Origin: Bacteroidota bacterium
GTDB taxonomy: Bacteria > Bacteroidota > Bacteroidia > Chitinophagales > Saprospiraceae
Direction: 5' to 3'
Assembly: GCA_003045895.1 (NCBI GenBank)
Contig: PZPC01000011.1
Location: 27,258-91,257 of the forward strand
DNA length: 64,000 bases
Made by a program: the position numbers and the translations under genes. Positions 15,761-23,600 of this stretch are shown piece after piece (the first letter of the stretch is position 1; every line of letters starts with the position of its first letter). The notes under the pieces were generated by a model. That model did not search any database, had not been told where the DNA came from, and saw nothing but the letters and a program-made list of their open reading frames with translations.

Positions 15761-17209
15761 ATGAGTTTGCGCAGAGCAATAGTTTGGTTTAGACAAGATT
15801 TGCGGGTTCATGACAATGAAGCCCTTACCCAGGCGCTCAAAGTCGCGGATGAAATACTACCCGTTTTCATTTTTGATGAAAGGGTATACAAGGGGCGTAC
15901 CCGGTGGTTTGATTTCCCCAAAGCAGGTAAATATCGAACCCAATTTGTCATTGAAGCCGTGGAAGATTTACGCAGGAACCTGCGTAAATTAGGAAATGAG
16001 TTGGTCATTCGGGTGGGCAAACCAGAGGAAATAATTTTTGAGTTGGCCCGGGAAAACCGCACCAGTTGGGTCTTCTGCAACCGGGAACGCACCGAGGAAG
16101 AGTTGTTCGTTCAGGACGAACTGGAGAAGAAACTTTGGGAAGTTGGGCAGGAAATTCGCTACACCCGTGGTAAAATGCTCTATTACACCGCTGACCTGCC
16201 CTTCCCAATCAGCCATACCCCGGATGTATTCACCCAATACCGCAAAGAAGTAGAGCGCATTGTTCCCGTACGGGAACCGCTAGCGGTACCTGTCCATGTT
16301 CCGGCCTTCTCAACGGATATTATTCCCGGAATTCTTCCGGAGTTAACCGATTTTGGCCATGACCCGATAATCCCTGACTCCCGGCGCGTGTTGGCCTTCA
16401 AAGGTGGGGAGTCAGCCGCACTGGAACGCCTGCGCTACTATTTATGGGACTCCGACTTAATCAGGGATTACAAGGAAACCAGGAACGGGATGATCGGGGG
16501 CGATTATTCTTCCAAATTTTCGCCCTGGTTAGCCTTGGGTTGTCTGTCACCGAAAATGGTCTATGCCGAGCTCACGCGTTACGAAGCGGAACGCGGCGCC
16601 AATAAAAGCACGTACTGGTTGTTTTTTGAATTGCTCTGGCGCGACTTCTTTCGCATGATGGCCAAGAAGTACGAAAAGAAGATCTTTCTGAAAGGGGGTA
16701 CCAAAGCCGAAGAACGCACGGACCTGCGCGACAATTGGGAGCTGTTCAGTCGCTGGTTGGAAGGTGAGACGGGCGTTCCCTTTATTGATGCCAATATGCG
16801 GGAATTGAATCTTACGGGATTCATGTCAAACCGGGGCCGACAGAATGTGGCCAGCTTTTTGGTCAACGACTTAAACGTGAACTGGCAAATGGGTGCGGAA
16901 TATTTTGAATCCTTGCTCATTGATTACGATGTAACCAGCAACTGGGGCAACTGGAACTACGTGGCGGGTGTAGGTAGTGATCCCCGGGAAAACCGCTACT
17001 TCAATATTATCAAACAGGCCCGTAATTACGACCCCAAAGGAGAATACGTCAAATTATGGCTGCCGGAATTGGCAGAATTGCCCGCCGAACTGGTACACAT
17101 ACCCGATCAGCTCAAATTTGCTGAACAGGAAGAACACCACGTGAAGATTGGTAGTCACTATCCGCAAGCCATTGTCGGTACCAAGAAGTGGGACCGGCGG
17201 AGTTGGTAG
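15761..17209 (+). CDS. DASH-family cryptochrome/photolyase
   Basis: 482 residues with the N-terminal photolyase alpha/beta domain (antenna-binding; RAIVWFRQDLRVHDNEAL at 5-22) and the C-terminal FAD-binding helical domain (about 220-450). DASH features include TYWLFFELLWRDFFR, GFMSNRGRQNVASFL, and the region SNWGNWNYVAGVGSDPRENR (about 415-434). DASH cryptochromes bind FAD and usually methenyl-tetrahydrofolate and repair UV cyclobutane dimers, preferably in single-stranded DNA. It is monocistronic: divergent from the SCO1-like gene and closed by a strong hairpin terminator at 17270-17308. The start ATG at 15761 leads straight into the conserved domain. Confidence 0.96.
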   Translation: MSLRRAIVWFRQDLRVHDNEALTQALKVADEILPVFIFDERVYKGRTRWFDFPKAGKYRTQFVIEAVEDLRRNLRKLGNELVIRVGKPEEIIFELARENRTSWVFCNRERTEEELFVQDELEKKLWEVGQEIRYTRGKMLYYTADLPFPISHTPDVFTQYRKEVERIVPVREPLAVPVHVPAFSTDIIPGILPELTDFGHDPIIPDSRRVLAFKGGESAALERLRYYLWDSDLIRDYKETRNGMIGGDYSSKFSPWLALGCLSPKMVYAELTRYEAERGANKSTYWLFFELLWRDFFRMMAKKYEKKIFLKGGTKAEERTDLRDNWELFSRWLEGETGVPFIDANMRELNLTGFMSNRGRQNVASFLVNDLNVNWQMGAEYFESLLIDYDVTSNWGNWNYVAGVGSDPRENRYFNIIKQARNYDPKGEYVKLWLPELAELPAELVHIPDQLKFAEQEEHHVKIGSHYPQAIVGTKKWDRRSW

Positions 17210-17212
17210 ACA

Positions 17213-17257
17213 GAGAAGTGATAAGCGGGTAAAGGAGGAAAAAGGGTAAAGTGGGAT
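17213..17257 (+). repeat. Degenerate copy of the 16-nt 3'-end repeat
   Basis: Immediately after the cryptochrome stop there is a purine-rich run with GGGTAAAGGAGG and GGGTAAAGTGGG. It resembles the GTGTAAAAGTGGAAGG unit found at 51505-51533, 53431-53490 and 56168-56212 and has the same orientation relative to the preceding gene. The similarity is weak. Confidence 0.4.
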
Positions 17258-17269
17258 ACCGTACACGCA

Positions 17270-17308
17270 AAAACGCCACACCATCCAGGCTGGAAGGTGT
17301 GGCGTTTT
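17270..17308. terminator. Bidirectional intrinsic terminator between cryptochrome and PDH E2 genes
   Basis: A perfect 13-bp inverted repeat (AAAACGCCACACC 17270-17282 with GGTGTGGCGTTTT 17296-17308) and a 13-nt loop. A-rich and T-rich edges give a U-run in both directions, as expected between two convergent genes. Confidence 0.9.
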
Positions 17309-17326
17309 GTATTGCAATCAGTCTGT

Positions 17327-18640
17327 TTATACCATCAACCGAATAGGATCTTCCATAATTTCTTTAAACGTCAGTAGAAACTGAGCAGCGGAAGCACCGT
17401 CCACCACGCGGTGGTCGGAGGAAAGGGTTACCTTCATCATGTTCCCTACTTCGATGGCACCATTCTTCACGATGGGCTTCTCAATGATTCCACCAACTGC
17501 CAGGATACAGGCATCAGGAGGATTGATGATCGCCGTGAACTCTTCAATACCAAACATGCCCAGGTTAGAGATCGTAAAGGTATTGCCCGTCATCTCGTCG
17601 GGCTGGAGCTTGCGCTCTTTGGCTTTTCCTGCCAGGGCTTTCACCTCAGCATTGATCTGCGAGAGGGTCTTGATGTCGGCATAGCGTACCACCGGAACCA
17701 GGAGGCCTTCAGCTACTGCTACCGCTACCCCGATGTTGATGTCTTTATTGATCCGGATAAAGTCACCCATCCAGGAACTGTTAATGGCCGGATGTAAGCG
17801 CAACGCAGCAGCGGCGGCTTTAATCACCAGGTCATTAAAAGAAATTTTTGTAGGAGCGATTTCATTGATCCGGGTCCGTAAGGCTATGGCCTTAGCCATG
17901 TTCATTTCAATCGTGAGATAGAAATGGGGGGCGCTAAATTTACTTTCTCCCAGCCGTCGGGCGATTACTTTACGCATTTGCGAAAGCGGCACATCTTCAA
18001 AGTTGTCACCGCTGCCTCCGCCATAGGCGAATGGCATAACCACCGGAGCTTCCTTTTTAGGTGCAGCCGGGGTGGCTGGTGAGGCGGTAGCCGGAGTTGG
18101 AGCCGGAGCCGCGCTGGGAGCCGGAGCAGTGCCTTGTTGGGCAATTGCCGCTTCAATGTCTCTTTTTACAATGCGGCCACTATCGCCAGATCCTGCCAGT
18201 TTAGCCAGGTCAACGTTAGCTTCTTTGGCCATGTTCCGGGCTAGTGGAGAGGCTTTCATGCGGTTTTCATCCGCACTGGGAGCTACGGTTGCGGTTTCAG
18301 GTGACGCCATTGCCGGAGCTGGTTCGGCAGTTGGTTCGGCGGGGGTACTGTCATTGCTGGCAGCACCGCCATCAGCTGCCTTCACAGCAGCTTGCCAATC
18401 TTCACCGGCTTTGCCAATGACGGCAATAATACCATCGATGGGAACAGGACCTTCCTTTACGGCAATGTGCAACAAAACGCCATCGAAGTAGCTGTCCAAC
18501 TCCATGGTCGCCTTGTCGGTTTCTACTTCGGCCAAAGTCTCACCGGCTTCCACCGTTTCTCCTTCGGCTTTCAGCCAACCGATAATATTTCCCTCTTCCA
18601 TGGTGTCACTCATGCGAGGCATGCGAATGACTTCGGCCAT
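17327..18640 (-). CDS. Pyruvate dehydrogenase complex E2, dihydrolipoamide acetyltransferase
   Basis: 437 residues in the standard E2 order. A lipoyl domain (1-80) has the lipoylated Lys43 in ETDKATME. A flexible Ala/Pro-rich linker follows, then a peripheral-subunit-binding domain (about 127-165; ASPLARNMAKE...GSGDSGRIVKRDIE), a second Ala/Pro linker, and the catalytic CAT domain (about 215-437) ending with His410 and Asp414 in SDHRVVDGA. It transfers acetyl groups to CoA in the cytoplasmic PDH complex. The MPRMSDTMEEG opening and single lipoyl domain fit pyruvate dehydrogenase better than the 2-oxoglutarate enzyme. E1 and E3 genes are not nearby, so the complex is encoded at scattered loci. 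Confidence 0.95.
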   Translation of the reverse strand: MAEVIRMPRMSDTMEEGNIIGWLKAEGETVEAGETLAEVETDKATMELDSYFDGVLLHIAVKEGPVPIDGIIAVIGKAGEDWQAAVKAADGGAASNDSTPAEPTAEPAPAMASPETATVAPSADENRMKASPLARNMAKEANVDLAKLAGSGDSGRIVKRDIEAAIAQQGTAPAPSAAPAPTPATASPATPAAPKKEAPVVMPFAYGGGSGDNFEDVPLSQMRKVIARRLGESKFSAPHFYLTIEMNMAKAIALRTRINEIAPTKISFNDLVIKAAAAALRLHPAINSSWMGDFIRINKDINIGVAVAVAEGLLVPVVRYADIKTLSQINAEVKALAGKAKERKLQPDEMTGNTFTISNLGMFGIEEFTAIINPPDACILAVGGIIEKPIVKNGAIEVGNMMKVTLSSDHRVVDGASAAQFLLTFKEIMEDPIRLMV

Positions 18641-18807
18641 AATCTTTACTGTTTTCTTGGTTCAAGTGCACTTTTAGACAGTGCTGCGCGCAAAAATGCA
18701 ATATTTTACTGAAATATCCTTGCGAAAACACAACAGGTTGAGGCGAGTTTGGTTTAACCGGCCACGCAATTGTTGTTGCAAACTAAAAATGCTAAGCGGG
18801 GCTTACT

Positions 18808-18815
18808 TATCTTTG
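18808..18815 (+). promoter_or_regulatory. Putative -7 box of recR
   Basis: TATCTTTG fits TAnnTTTG and lies 22 nt before the recR ATG. I see no convincing -33 element at the right distance, so only the -7 half is supported. Confidence 0.35.
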
Positions 18816-18836
18816 CCCGGCACGAATTAAAGAAAT

Positions 18837-19445
18837 ATGCAATTTTCTTCCAAATTAATTGAAACGGCAGTTGCTGCTTTTTCCAGTTTACCGGGCATCG
18901 GGCGTAAAACGGCCCTGCGGTTGGTTTTGCACCTGGTACAACAACCCGGAGCCGTAACTACCGAATTTGTCCAGGCCCTGGACAAAATGAGAGCAGGAAT
19001 TCGGGAATGTGAAATTTGCCACAACCTCAGCGATGAAGTACGCTGCATGGTCTGCCGGGATGAACGCCGAAATAAACAGTTGATTTGCGTGGTAGAAAGT
19101 ATCCGTGACGTCATGGCCATTGAAGAAACGGGCCAGTACCAGGGGCAGTACCACGTACTGGGTGGGGTAATTTCACCCATCGAAGGGATCGGGCCACAAG
19201 AACTGAATATAGAATCGCTCATTGCCCGGGCCAGCCAGGAGGAGGTCCAGGAAATTATTATGGCCATTAGCCCGACCATTGAAGGCGAAACAACCATCTA
19301 CTACCTGACCCGGCAAATCCAGGATAGTGGCGTGAGGATCAGTACCATTGCCCGAGGCGTTTCTTTTGGCGGGGAGTTGGAATATGCGGATGGCGTGACT
19401 CTTGGCCGCAGTATTGTGGCCCGGACGCCCTACAAGTTAGACTAG
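18837..19445 (+). CDS. recR: Recombination mediator RecR
   Basis: 202 residues, the typical RecR length. There is an N-terminal helix-hairpin-helix (SSLPGIGRKTALRLVLHL, about 16-33), a Cys4 zinc finger (CEICHNLSDEVRCMVC, about 58-73), and a Toprim domain (ICVVESIRDVMAIEETGQY onward) with the SPIEGIGP loop. With RecO/RecF it helps load RecA on gapped DNA. The start ATG at 18837 is supported by the immediate domain start. The following glycosyltransferase gene begins 3 bp after the stop, so the two share a transcript although their roles differ. Confidence 0.97.
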   Translation: MQFSSKLIETAVAAFSSLPGIGRKTALRLVLHLVQQPGAVTTEFVQALDKMRAGIRECEICHNLSDEVRCMVCRDERRNKQLICVVESIRDVMAIEETGQYQGQYHVLGGVISPIEGIGPQELNIESLIARASQEEVQEIIMAISPTIEGETTIYYLTRQIQDSGVRISTIARGVSFGGELEYADGVTLGRSIVARTPYKLD

Positions 19446-19448
19446 GGC

Positions 19449-21404
19449 ATGAAGTTAACCGTCGTTATCGTCAACTACAACGTTCGTCACTTTCTGGAAC
19501 AGGCTTTACTTGCCGTCCGGCAGGCGGCACGCCGATTGACGACAGAAGTTTTTGTGGTCGATAACAACTCGGTGGACGATTCCGTCGCCATGGTGCGCGA
19601 AAAATTCCCGGAAGTTATTCTCCTGGCGAATCGCGATAATCCCGGGTTCTCCATTGCCAACAACCAGGCGATCCGTCAATCATCAGGCGAGTATGTCCTG
19701 CTGCTCAATCCCGATACCGTCGTTGAAGAAGATACTTTCGAGAAGTGTGTCACTTTTATGGATGCCCATCCGCAGGCAGGTGGCCTGGGCGTGCGCATGA
19801 TTGATGGCGCCGGCAATTTTTTGCCGGAGTCCAAGCGTGGCTTTCCGTCGCCGTGGGTGGCGTTCGCCAAGACATTCGGACTGGCTCGTCTTTTTCCCCA
19901 TTCCCGCTTGTTCAACCATTACCACCTGGGGTACCTACCCGAAATGGAGACCCACCAGGTAGAAGTACTGGCCGGGGCATTTATGCTGCTCCGCCGCTCG
20001 GTACTCGACGAGGTGGGCCTGCTCGATGAGGCCTTTTTTATGTACGGCGAAGATATTGACCTTTCTTACCGGATCGTGCAGGCCGGCTACGTCAATTATT
20101 ACCTGCCTACCGCCACGATCATCCACTACAAAGGCGAAAGTACCAAGAAAGGGAGCCTGAATTACGTAAAGGCCTTCTACCAGGCGATGATCATCTTTGC
20201 CCGCAAGCATTTCCAGGGGCACCAGGCTGATCTGTTCGTGGGCATGTTGCAGGGCGCCATATACCTGCGGGCGGGAATGACTTTGGTAAGTAATCTTTTT
20301 CGACGTATCTACCTGCCTTTGCTCGAAGGGATATTGATTTTCTTTGGCTTGGTTTTCCTCCAGCATTTTTGGGCCAACTACCATTTTCACGACCCCGATT
20401 ACTACGATCCTTCGGTGCGCAACCTCAATTTCCCCCTCTACGTCTTCATCTGGTTGGGCAGCATCTTTTTTACGGGCGGCTACGACGAACCTTTTCGCCT
20501 GCGCCGCTTATTGCGGGGGTTGGTAATCGGTACGCTCTTGTTAGCCGCTATCTACGGCTTTCTGGAACCGGAATACCGCAGCAGTCGGGCCCTGATCTTA
20601 CTGGGGGCCGCCTGGGCCTTCTTTGCTACGGTTGTGACCCGTTGGATCTTGTATTTTACCCGCTACCGGTCATTGGCCATTGGCCAGGAGCAGCAACGTC
20701 GGCTGGTGGTCATCGGCAGTGAAAGTGAGGCCAACCGGGCGTTGCAATTGTTGCAAAAGGCAGGCGTACGCACCAATATGGTAGGACGGGTAAGCCCTTC
20801 GGACCAGGCGGTTGGGCAAGATGTCCTGGGAAACTTTGATCAACTGCAGGAAATTGTCCGCATTTATAAGATCGAAGAACTCATTTTTTGTTCTAAAGAC
20901 CTCCGCACCCAGGCCATCATGAAGTGGATGAGCCAGCTGGGCCCCCATTTGTTGTACAAAATTCTACCCGAAGACAGCCTCAGTATTATTGGTAGCCATT
21001 CCAAAAACACCAGTGGCGAACTGTACACCATCGATATACAATTCCGCATCGCCCAGCCCCTGCAAAGGCGCAATAAGCGCTTACTCGACGTGGGCATTTC
21101 CGTGCTGTTGCTGCTTACTTTTCCCTTGCAACTCTTGCTGGTACGGACCCCGGGTGGATTGTTGCGAAATTGCTTGCGCACCCTTGGCGGGCAGTGCTCG
21201 TGGGTCGGCTATGATCCTGCTGATGGCAGCCTGGACGTGTTGCCCCGGCTCAAACCTGGCGTTTTACCGCCGCTCCACCTGATCGATGCCAACCAGCTCG
21301 ACGAAGCCACCATTCACCGCCTCAATTTGCTTTACGCCAAAGACTACCAGACGGCCACCGACGTGGAGATCATCTGGAAAGGGTGGCGGGAGTTGGGGCG
21401 GTGA
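19449..21404 (+). CDS. GT2 glycosyltransferase fused to membrane region and degenerate polyprenyl-P sugar transferase module
   Basis: A 651-residue fusion. Residues 1-250 form a GT-A family 2 domain like rhamnosyltransferases, with TVVIVNYNV, the NPDT acceptor of the DxD type, and FFMYGEDIDLSYRI. Residues about 285-420 hold several membrane helices. About 425-530 is a Rossmann-like nucleotide-binding stretch (RRLVVIGSESEANRALQLL) as in polyprenyl sugar-phosphotransferases. The tail (about 540-651) matches the start and end of a bacterial sugar transferase (RNKRLLDVGISVLL; SWVGYDPADG; LPRLKPGVL; LYAKDYQTATDVEIIWKGW) but lacks the catalytic central part seen in the intact enzyme at 36586-38004. 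It likely adds a sugar to a lipid-linked surface glycan at the inner membrane. It is convergent with the PorE-like gene (8-bp gap). Confidence 0.85.
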   Translation: MKLTVVIVNYNVRHFLEQALLAVRQAARRLTTEVFVVDNNSVDDSVAMVREKFPEVILLANRDNPGFSIANNQAIRQSSGEYVLLLNPDTVVEEDTFEKCVTFMDAHPQAGGLGVRMIDGAGNFLPESKRGFPSPWVAFAKTFGLARLFPHSRLFNHYHLGYLPEMETHQVEVLAGAFMLLRRSVLDEVGLLDEAFFMYGEDIDLSYRIVQAGYVNYYLPTATIIHYKGESTKKGSLNYVKAFYQAMIIFARKHFQGHQADLFVGMLQGAIYLRAGMTLVSNLFRRIYLPLLEGILIFFGLVFLQHFWANYHFHDPDYYDPSVRNLNFPLYVFIWLGSIFFTGGYDEPFRLRRLLRGLVIGTLLLAAIYGFLEPEYRSSRALILLGAAWAFFATVVTRWILYFTRYRSLAIGQEQQRRLVVIGSESEANRALQLLQKAGVRTNMVGRVSPSDQAVGQDVLGNFDQLQEIVRIYKIEELIFCSKDLRTQAIMKWMSQLGPHLLYKILPEDSLSIIGSHSKNTSGELYTIDIQFRIAQPLQRRNKRLLDVGISVLLLLTFPLQLLLVRTPGGLLRNCLRTLGGQCSWVGYDPADGSLDVLPRLKPGVLPPLHLIDANQLDEATIHRLNLLYAKDYQTATDVEIIWKGWRELGR

Positions 21405-21412
21405 ATGAGCTG

Positions 21413-23383
21413 TTATTCCACAATTTTAAACGTCGTCCGCCGGTTCTGCTGGTGTTCCTCCTCGGTACAACGGGTACACAAACAAGTAGCTTCGGGCTGG
21501 CTCTCGCCGTAGCCGATGGCCGCCAGGCGACTCGCGTTAATACCTTCCTGGATCAGGAAGTCTACGGCCGCCTGGGCGCGTTTCTGGCTCAATTCCTGGT
21601 TGTAGGTGTCACCGCCGCGGCAGTCGGTGTGGCTACCCATCTGGATATTGATCGTGGGGTTCTTTTTCAGGATATTCGCCAGGGCGGTGAGGGTGGGTTT
21701 GGCATCATCCCGGATGAAGAATTTATCAAAATCGTAGTAAATATTTTCCAGTACAATCTCCTGGTTGAGGAAAACTTTATCCAAGACAATTTCCAGTTCG
21801 TACAACTGCTCCGGGCGATTAGGGTCTTTGCCCAGGCCAAAGCTACTGAATACGGCATCATTGTTCAGATAGCCGGTCTGGCTGGCGAAAAATTCGTAGC
21901 GCGTATTGTCCTGAAGGGTTAGGCTTACTTTGCCTTCCTCATCCACGGCAACCGTTCGTTCTTCTTTGCCAACCTGGATGGTCAGACTGGCCCCCGGCAG
22001 CGGTCGCCGGCCCAGTACCTTGCTATTGGGGTTGCCGGGTTCCTGGAATATTTTCTCTACCACGTACACATCCAGGAGGTTCCGGTATTCCGGCGCAACG
22101 TCAGGGATGGGCTCTGGCGGTAAGACCACCTGGTAGAAGCGATAGATATCATCGCCTCCTACCTCGCCCCGGCGGGTAGTAAAGAAGCCCGTCGCCAGGG
22201 TGCTGTTGCGGGTGACGGGGGTTCGCCGGTCAATGACGAAGCCAAAATCATCGCTGCCGGAATTAATGGGTGTTTTCAGGTTTACCGGCGGTGCCCAGTT
22301 TCCGGAGGGGAGCTTGTTCGAGCGAAAAACATCTAACCCCCCCATGCCCGTATGACCAGCAGAGGCAAAATAGAGGGTATCGTTATCCAGAAAAGGAAAC
22401 TGTTCATCATTAGGGGTATTGATGGCCCGGCTCAAGAGGCTGGGCTCCTGCCAGTTGCCGTTGTTGTAGGTACTGGCGTAGAGGTCAAACCCACCCCATC
22501 CTTCGGGGTCATCCGCACTGAAGTAAAGCGTCTGACCATCAGCCGACATAGCGGGATGCATGTAATTGATGCCCGCCTTTTGAAAGGGTAGGGGCGCTAC
22601 CGGCCCCCAGGTCCCGTCGGTGATTTTTGTGCTGAGCATGATTTTACAGTAGGCATCTTCTCCCTTGGGGGCGGTACAACGGGTAAAGAGTAGCCGCTTG
22701 CCATCAGGGCTAAACGCTGCGCTTCCCTCGTTGTCATCCGAATTGATGCCAGCCGGAAACGGGGTAACCGTACTGGATTCGAGGTTGACCACGAACAAAT
22801 CACTGAAACTTTGACCAGTCCAGTTGTAGGTTTTGTCGCCCGTGGCTGCCGACCGGTCGGAGGTAATCACAAGCTCATTCTCCCCGTACAAGGTCGGCGC
22901 ATAATCAGCGGCGGCGGCATTGAAGGGCAGTACTTCTACTTCGTAAGCCCGGCGTTTTTCCTGGGCCCATTCGGCAGCCACTTCGCAGGCGCGAATTTCT
23001 TTGCGGTATTCGTAAGGGCTACCGATTTCCAGCCCCAATTCCTTGAAGACCCGGGCGGCTTCGGTGTATTGTTCCGCTTGTTTTAAGGCAAAGGCGTAAT
23101 CGCGCAGCGCGTCTACGCCGTACTGGTTGTCGTAAGCGATTTTGTACCAGCTAATGGCGTCGGGCCCCTGGTGGAGGGCGTCGTAAGACTGGCCCATCAA
23201 ATAGGCGAGTTTGCCTTTTTCGATACGCGTATCCGCCTTGCTGTATTCCTTCTTGAGCAGCTTAATGGCCACGGCGTACTGCTTGCGATCGACGGCCATA
23301 GCGCCGTCCTGGATTTTCATGGTGTAGGTACAGGCGCCCAGAGAAAACAGGAGCAGGCCCAGGATGGAAAGGTGTTTGATCAT
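21413..23383 (-). CDS. PorE-like T9SS lipoprotein (TPR, WD40-like, carboxypeptidase-regulatory, OmpA domains)
   Basis: A 656-residue lipoprotein (lipobox LGAC, Cys18). Helical TPR repeats (about 25-145) are followed by a beta-propeller of PD40/WD40-like repeats (about 150-400; AFSPDGKRLLFT, AMSADGQTLYFSADDPEGWGGFDLY). Next is a carboxypeptidase-regulatory-like beta domain (about 430-520). A C-terminal OmpA peptidoglycan-binding domain (about 540-656) contains MGSHTDCRGGDTYNQELSQKRA. This four-part order is that described for PorE of the type IX secretion system, which tethers the PorKLMNP trans-envelope complex to peptidoglycan. The OmpA residues for diaminopimelate binding (Asp in HTD, Arg in QKRA) are present. 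Bacteroidota often carry several PorE-like paralogues, so membership in the T9SS core is probable, not certain. Confidence 0.88.
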   Translation of the reverse strand: MIKHLSILGLLLFSLGACTYTMKIQDGAMAVDRKQYAVAIKLLKKEYSKADTRIEKGKLAYLMGQSYDALHQGPDAISWYKIAYDNQYGVDALRDYAFALKQAEQYTEAARVFKELGLEIGSPYEYRKEIRACEVAAEWAQEKRRAYEVEVLPFNAAAADYAPTLYGENELVITSDRSAATGDKTYNWTGQSFSDLFVVNLESSTVTPFPAGINSDDNEGSAAFSPDGKRLLFTRCTAPKGEDAYCKIMLSTKITDGTWGPVAPLPFQKAGINYMHPAMSADGQTLYFSADDPEGWGGFDLYASTYNNGNWQEPSLLSRAINTPNDEQFPFLDNDTLYFASAGHTGMGGLDVFRSNKLPSGNWAPPVNLKTPINSGSDDFGFVIDRRTPVTRNSTLATGFFTTRRGEVGGDDIYRFYQVVLPPEPIPDVAPEYRNLLDVYVVEKIFQEPGNPNSKVLGRRPLPGASLTIQVGKEERTVAVDEEGKVSLTLQDNTRYEFFASQTGYLNNDAVFSSFGLGKDPNRPEQLYELEIVLDKVFLNQEIVLENIYYDFDKFFIRDDAKPTLTALANILKKNPTINIQMGSHTDCRGGDTYNQELSQKRAQAAVDFLIQEGINASRLAAIGYGESQPEATCLCTRCTEEEHQQNRRTTFKIVE

Positions 23384-23526
23384 CAGGTGAACTTTTTGCT
23401 GAACTTATATGCTTAAAGAAAACGATTTTCGCCAAATTATTGTTGCTTAATTGCTTCGACTAACCGCTTGGTTGGTCGGCGGTTAGTCTTTAGCAAGAAA
23501 AACAACCTGGAATGCGTGCCTAAACG

Positions 23527-23562
23527 ACCAGCGCCGTTCCGGAATTCCGGAACGGCGCTGGT
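23527..23562. repeat. Perfect 36-nt palindrome between PorE-like gene and secDF
   Basis: The sequence reads identically on both strands from 23527 to 23562, centred on the AATT at 23543-23546. The half-site is ACCAGCGCCGTTCCGGAA. It would form a very stable hairpin 3' of secDF. There is no adjacent U-run on either strand, so it is not a classic intrinsic terminator. It could stabilise the secDF 3' end or be a binding palindrome. Confidence 0.85.
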
Positions 23563-23600
23563 GCTAAAACTTGTCGATACTGGTCGCTGTAGAAAGGCGA

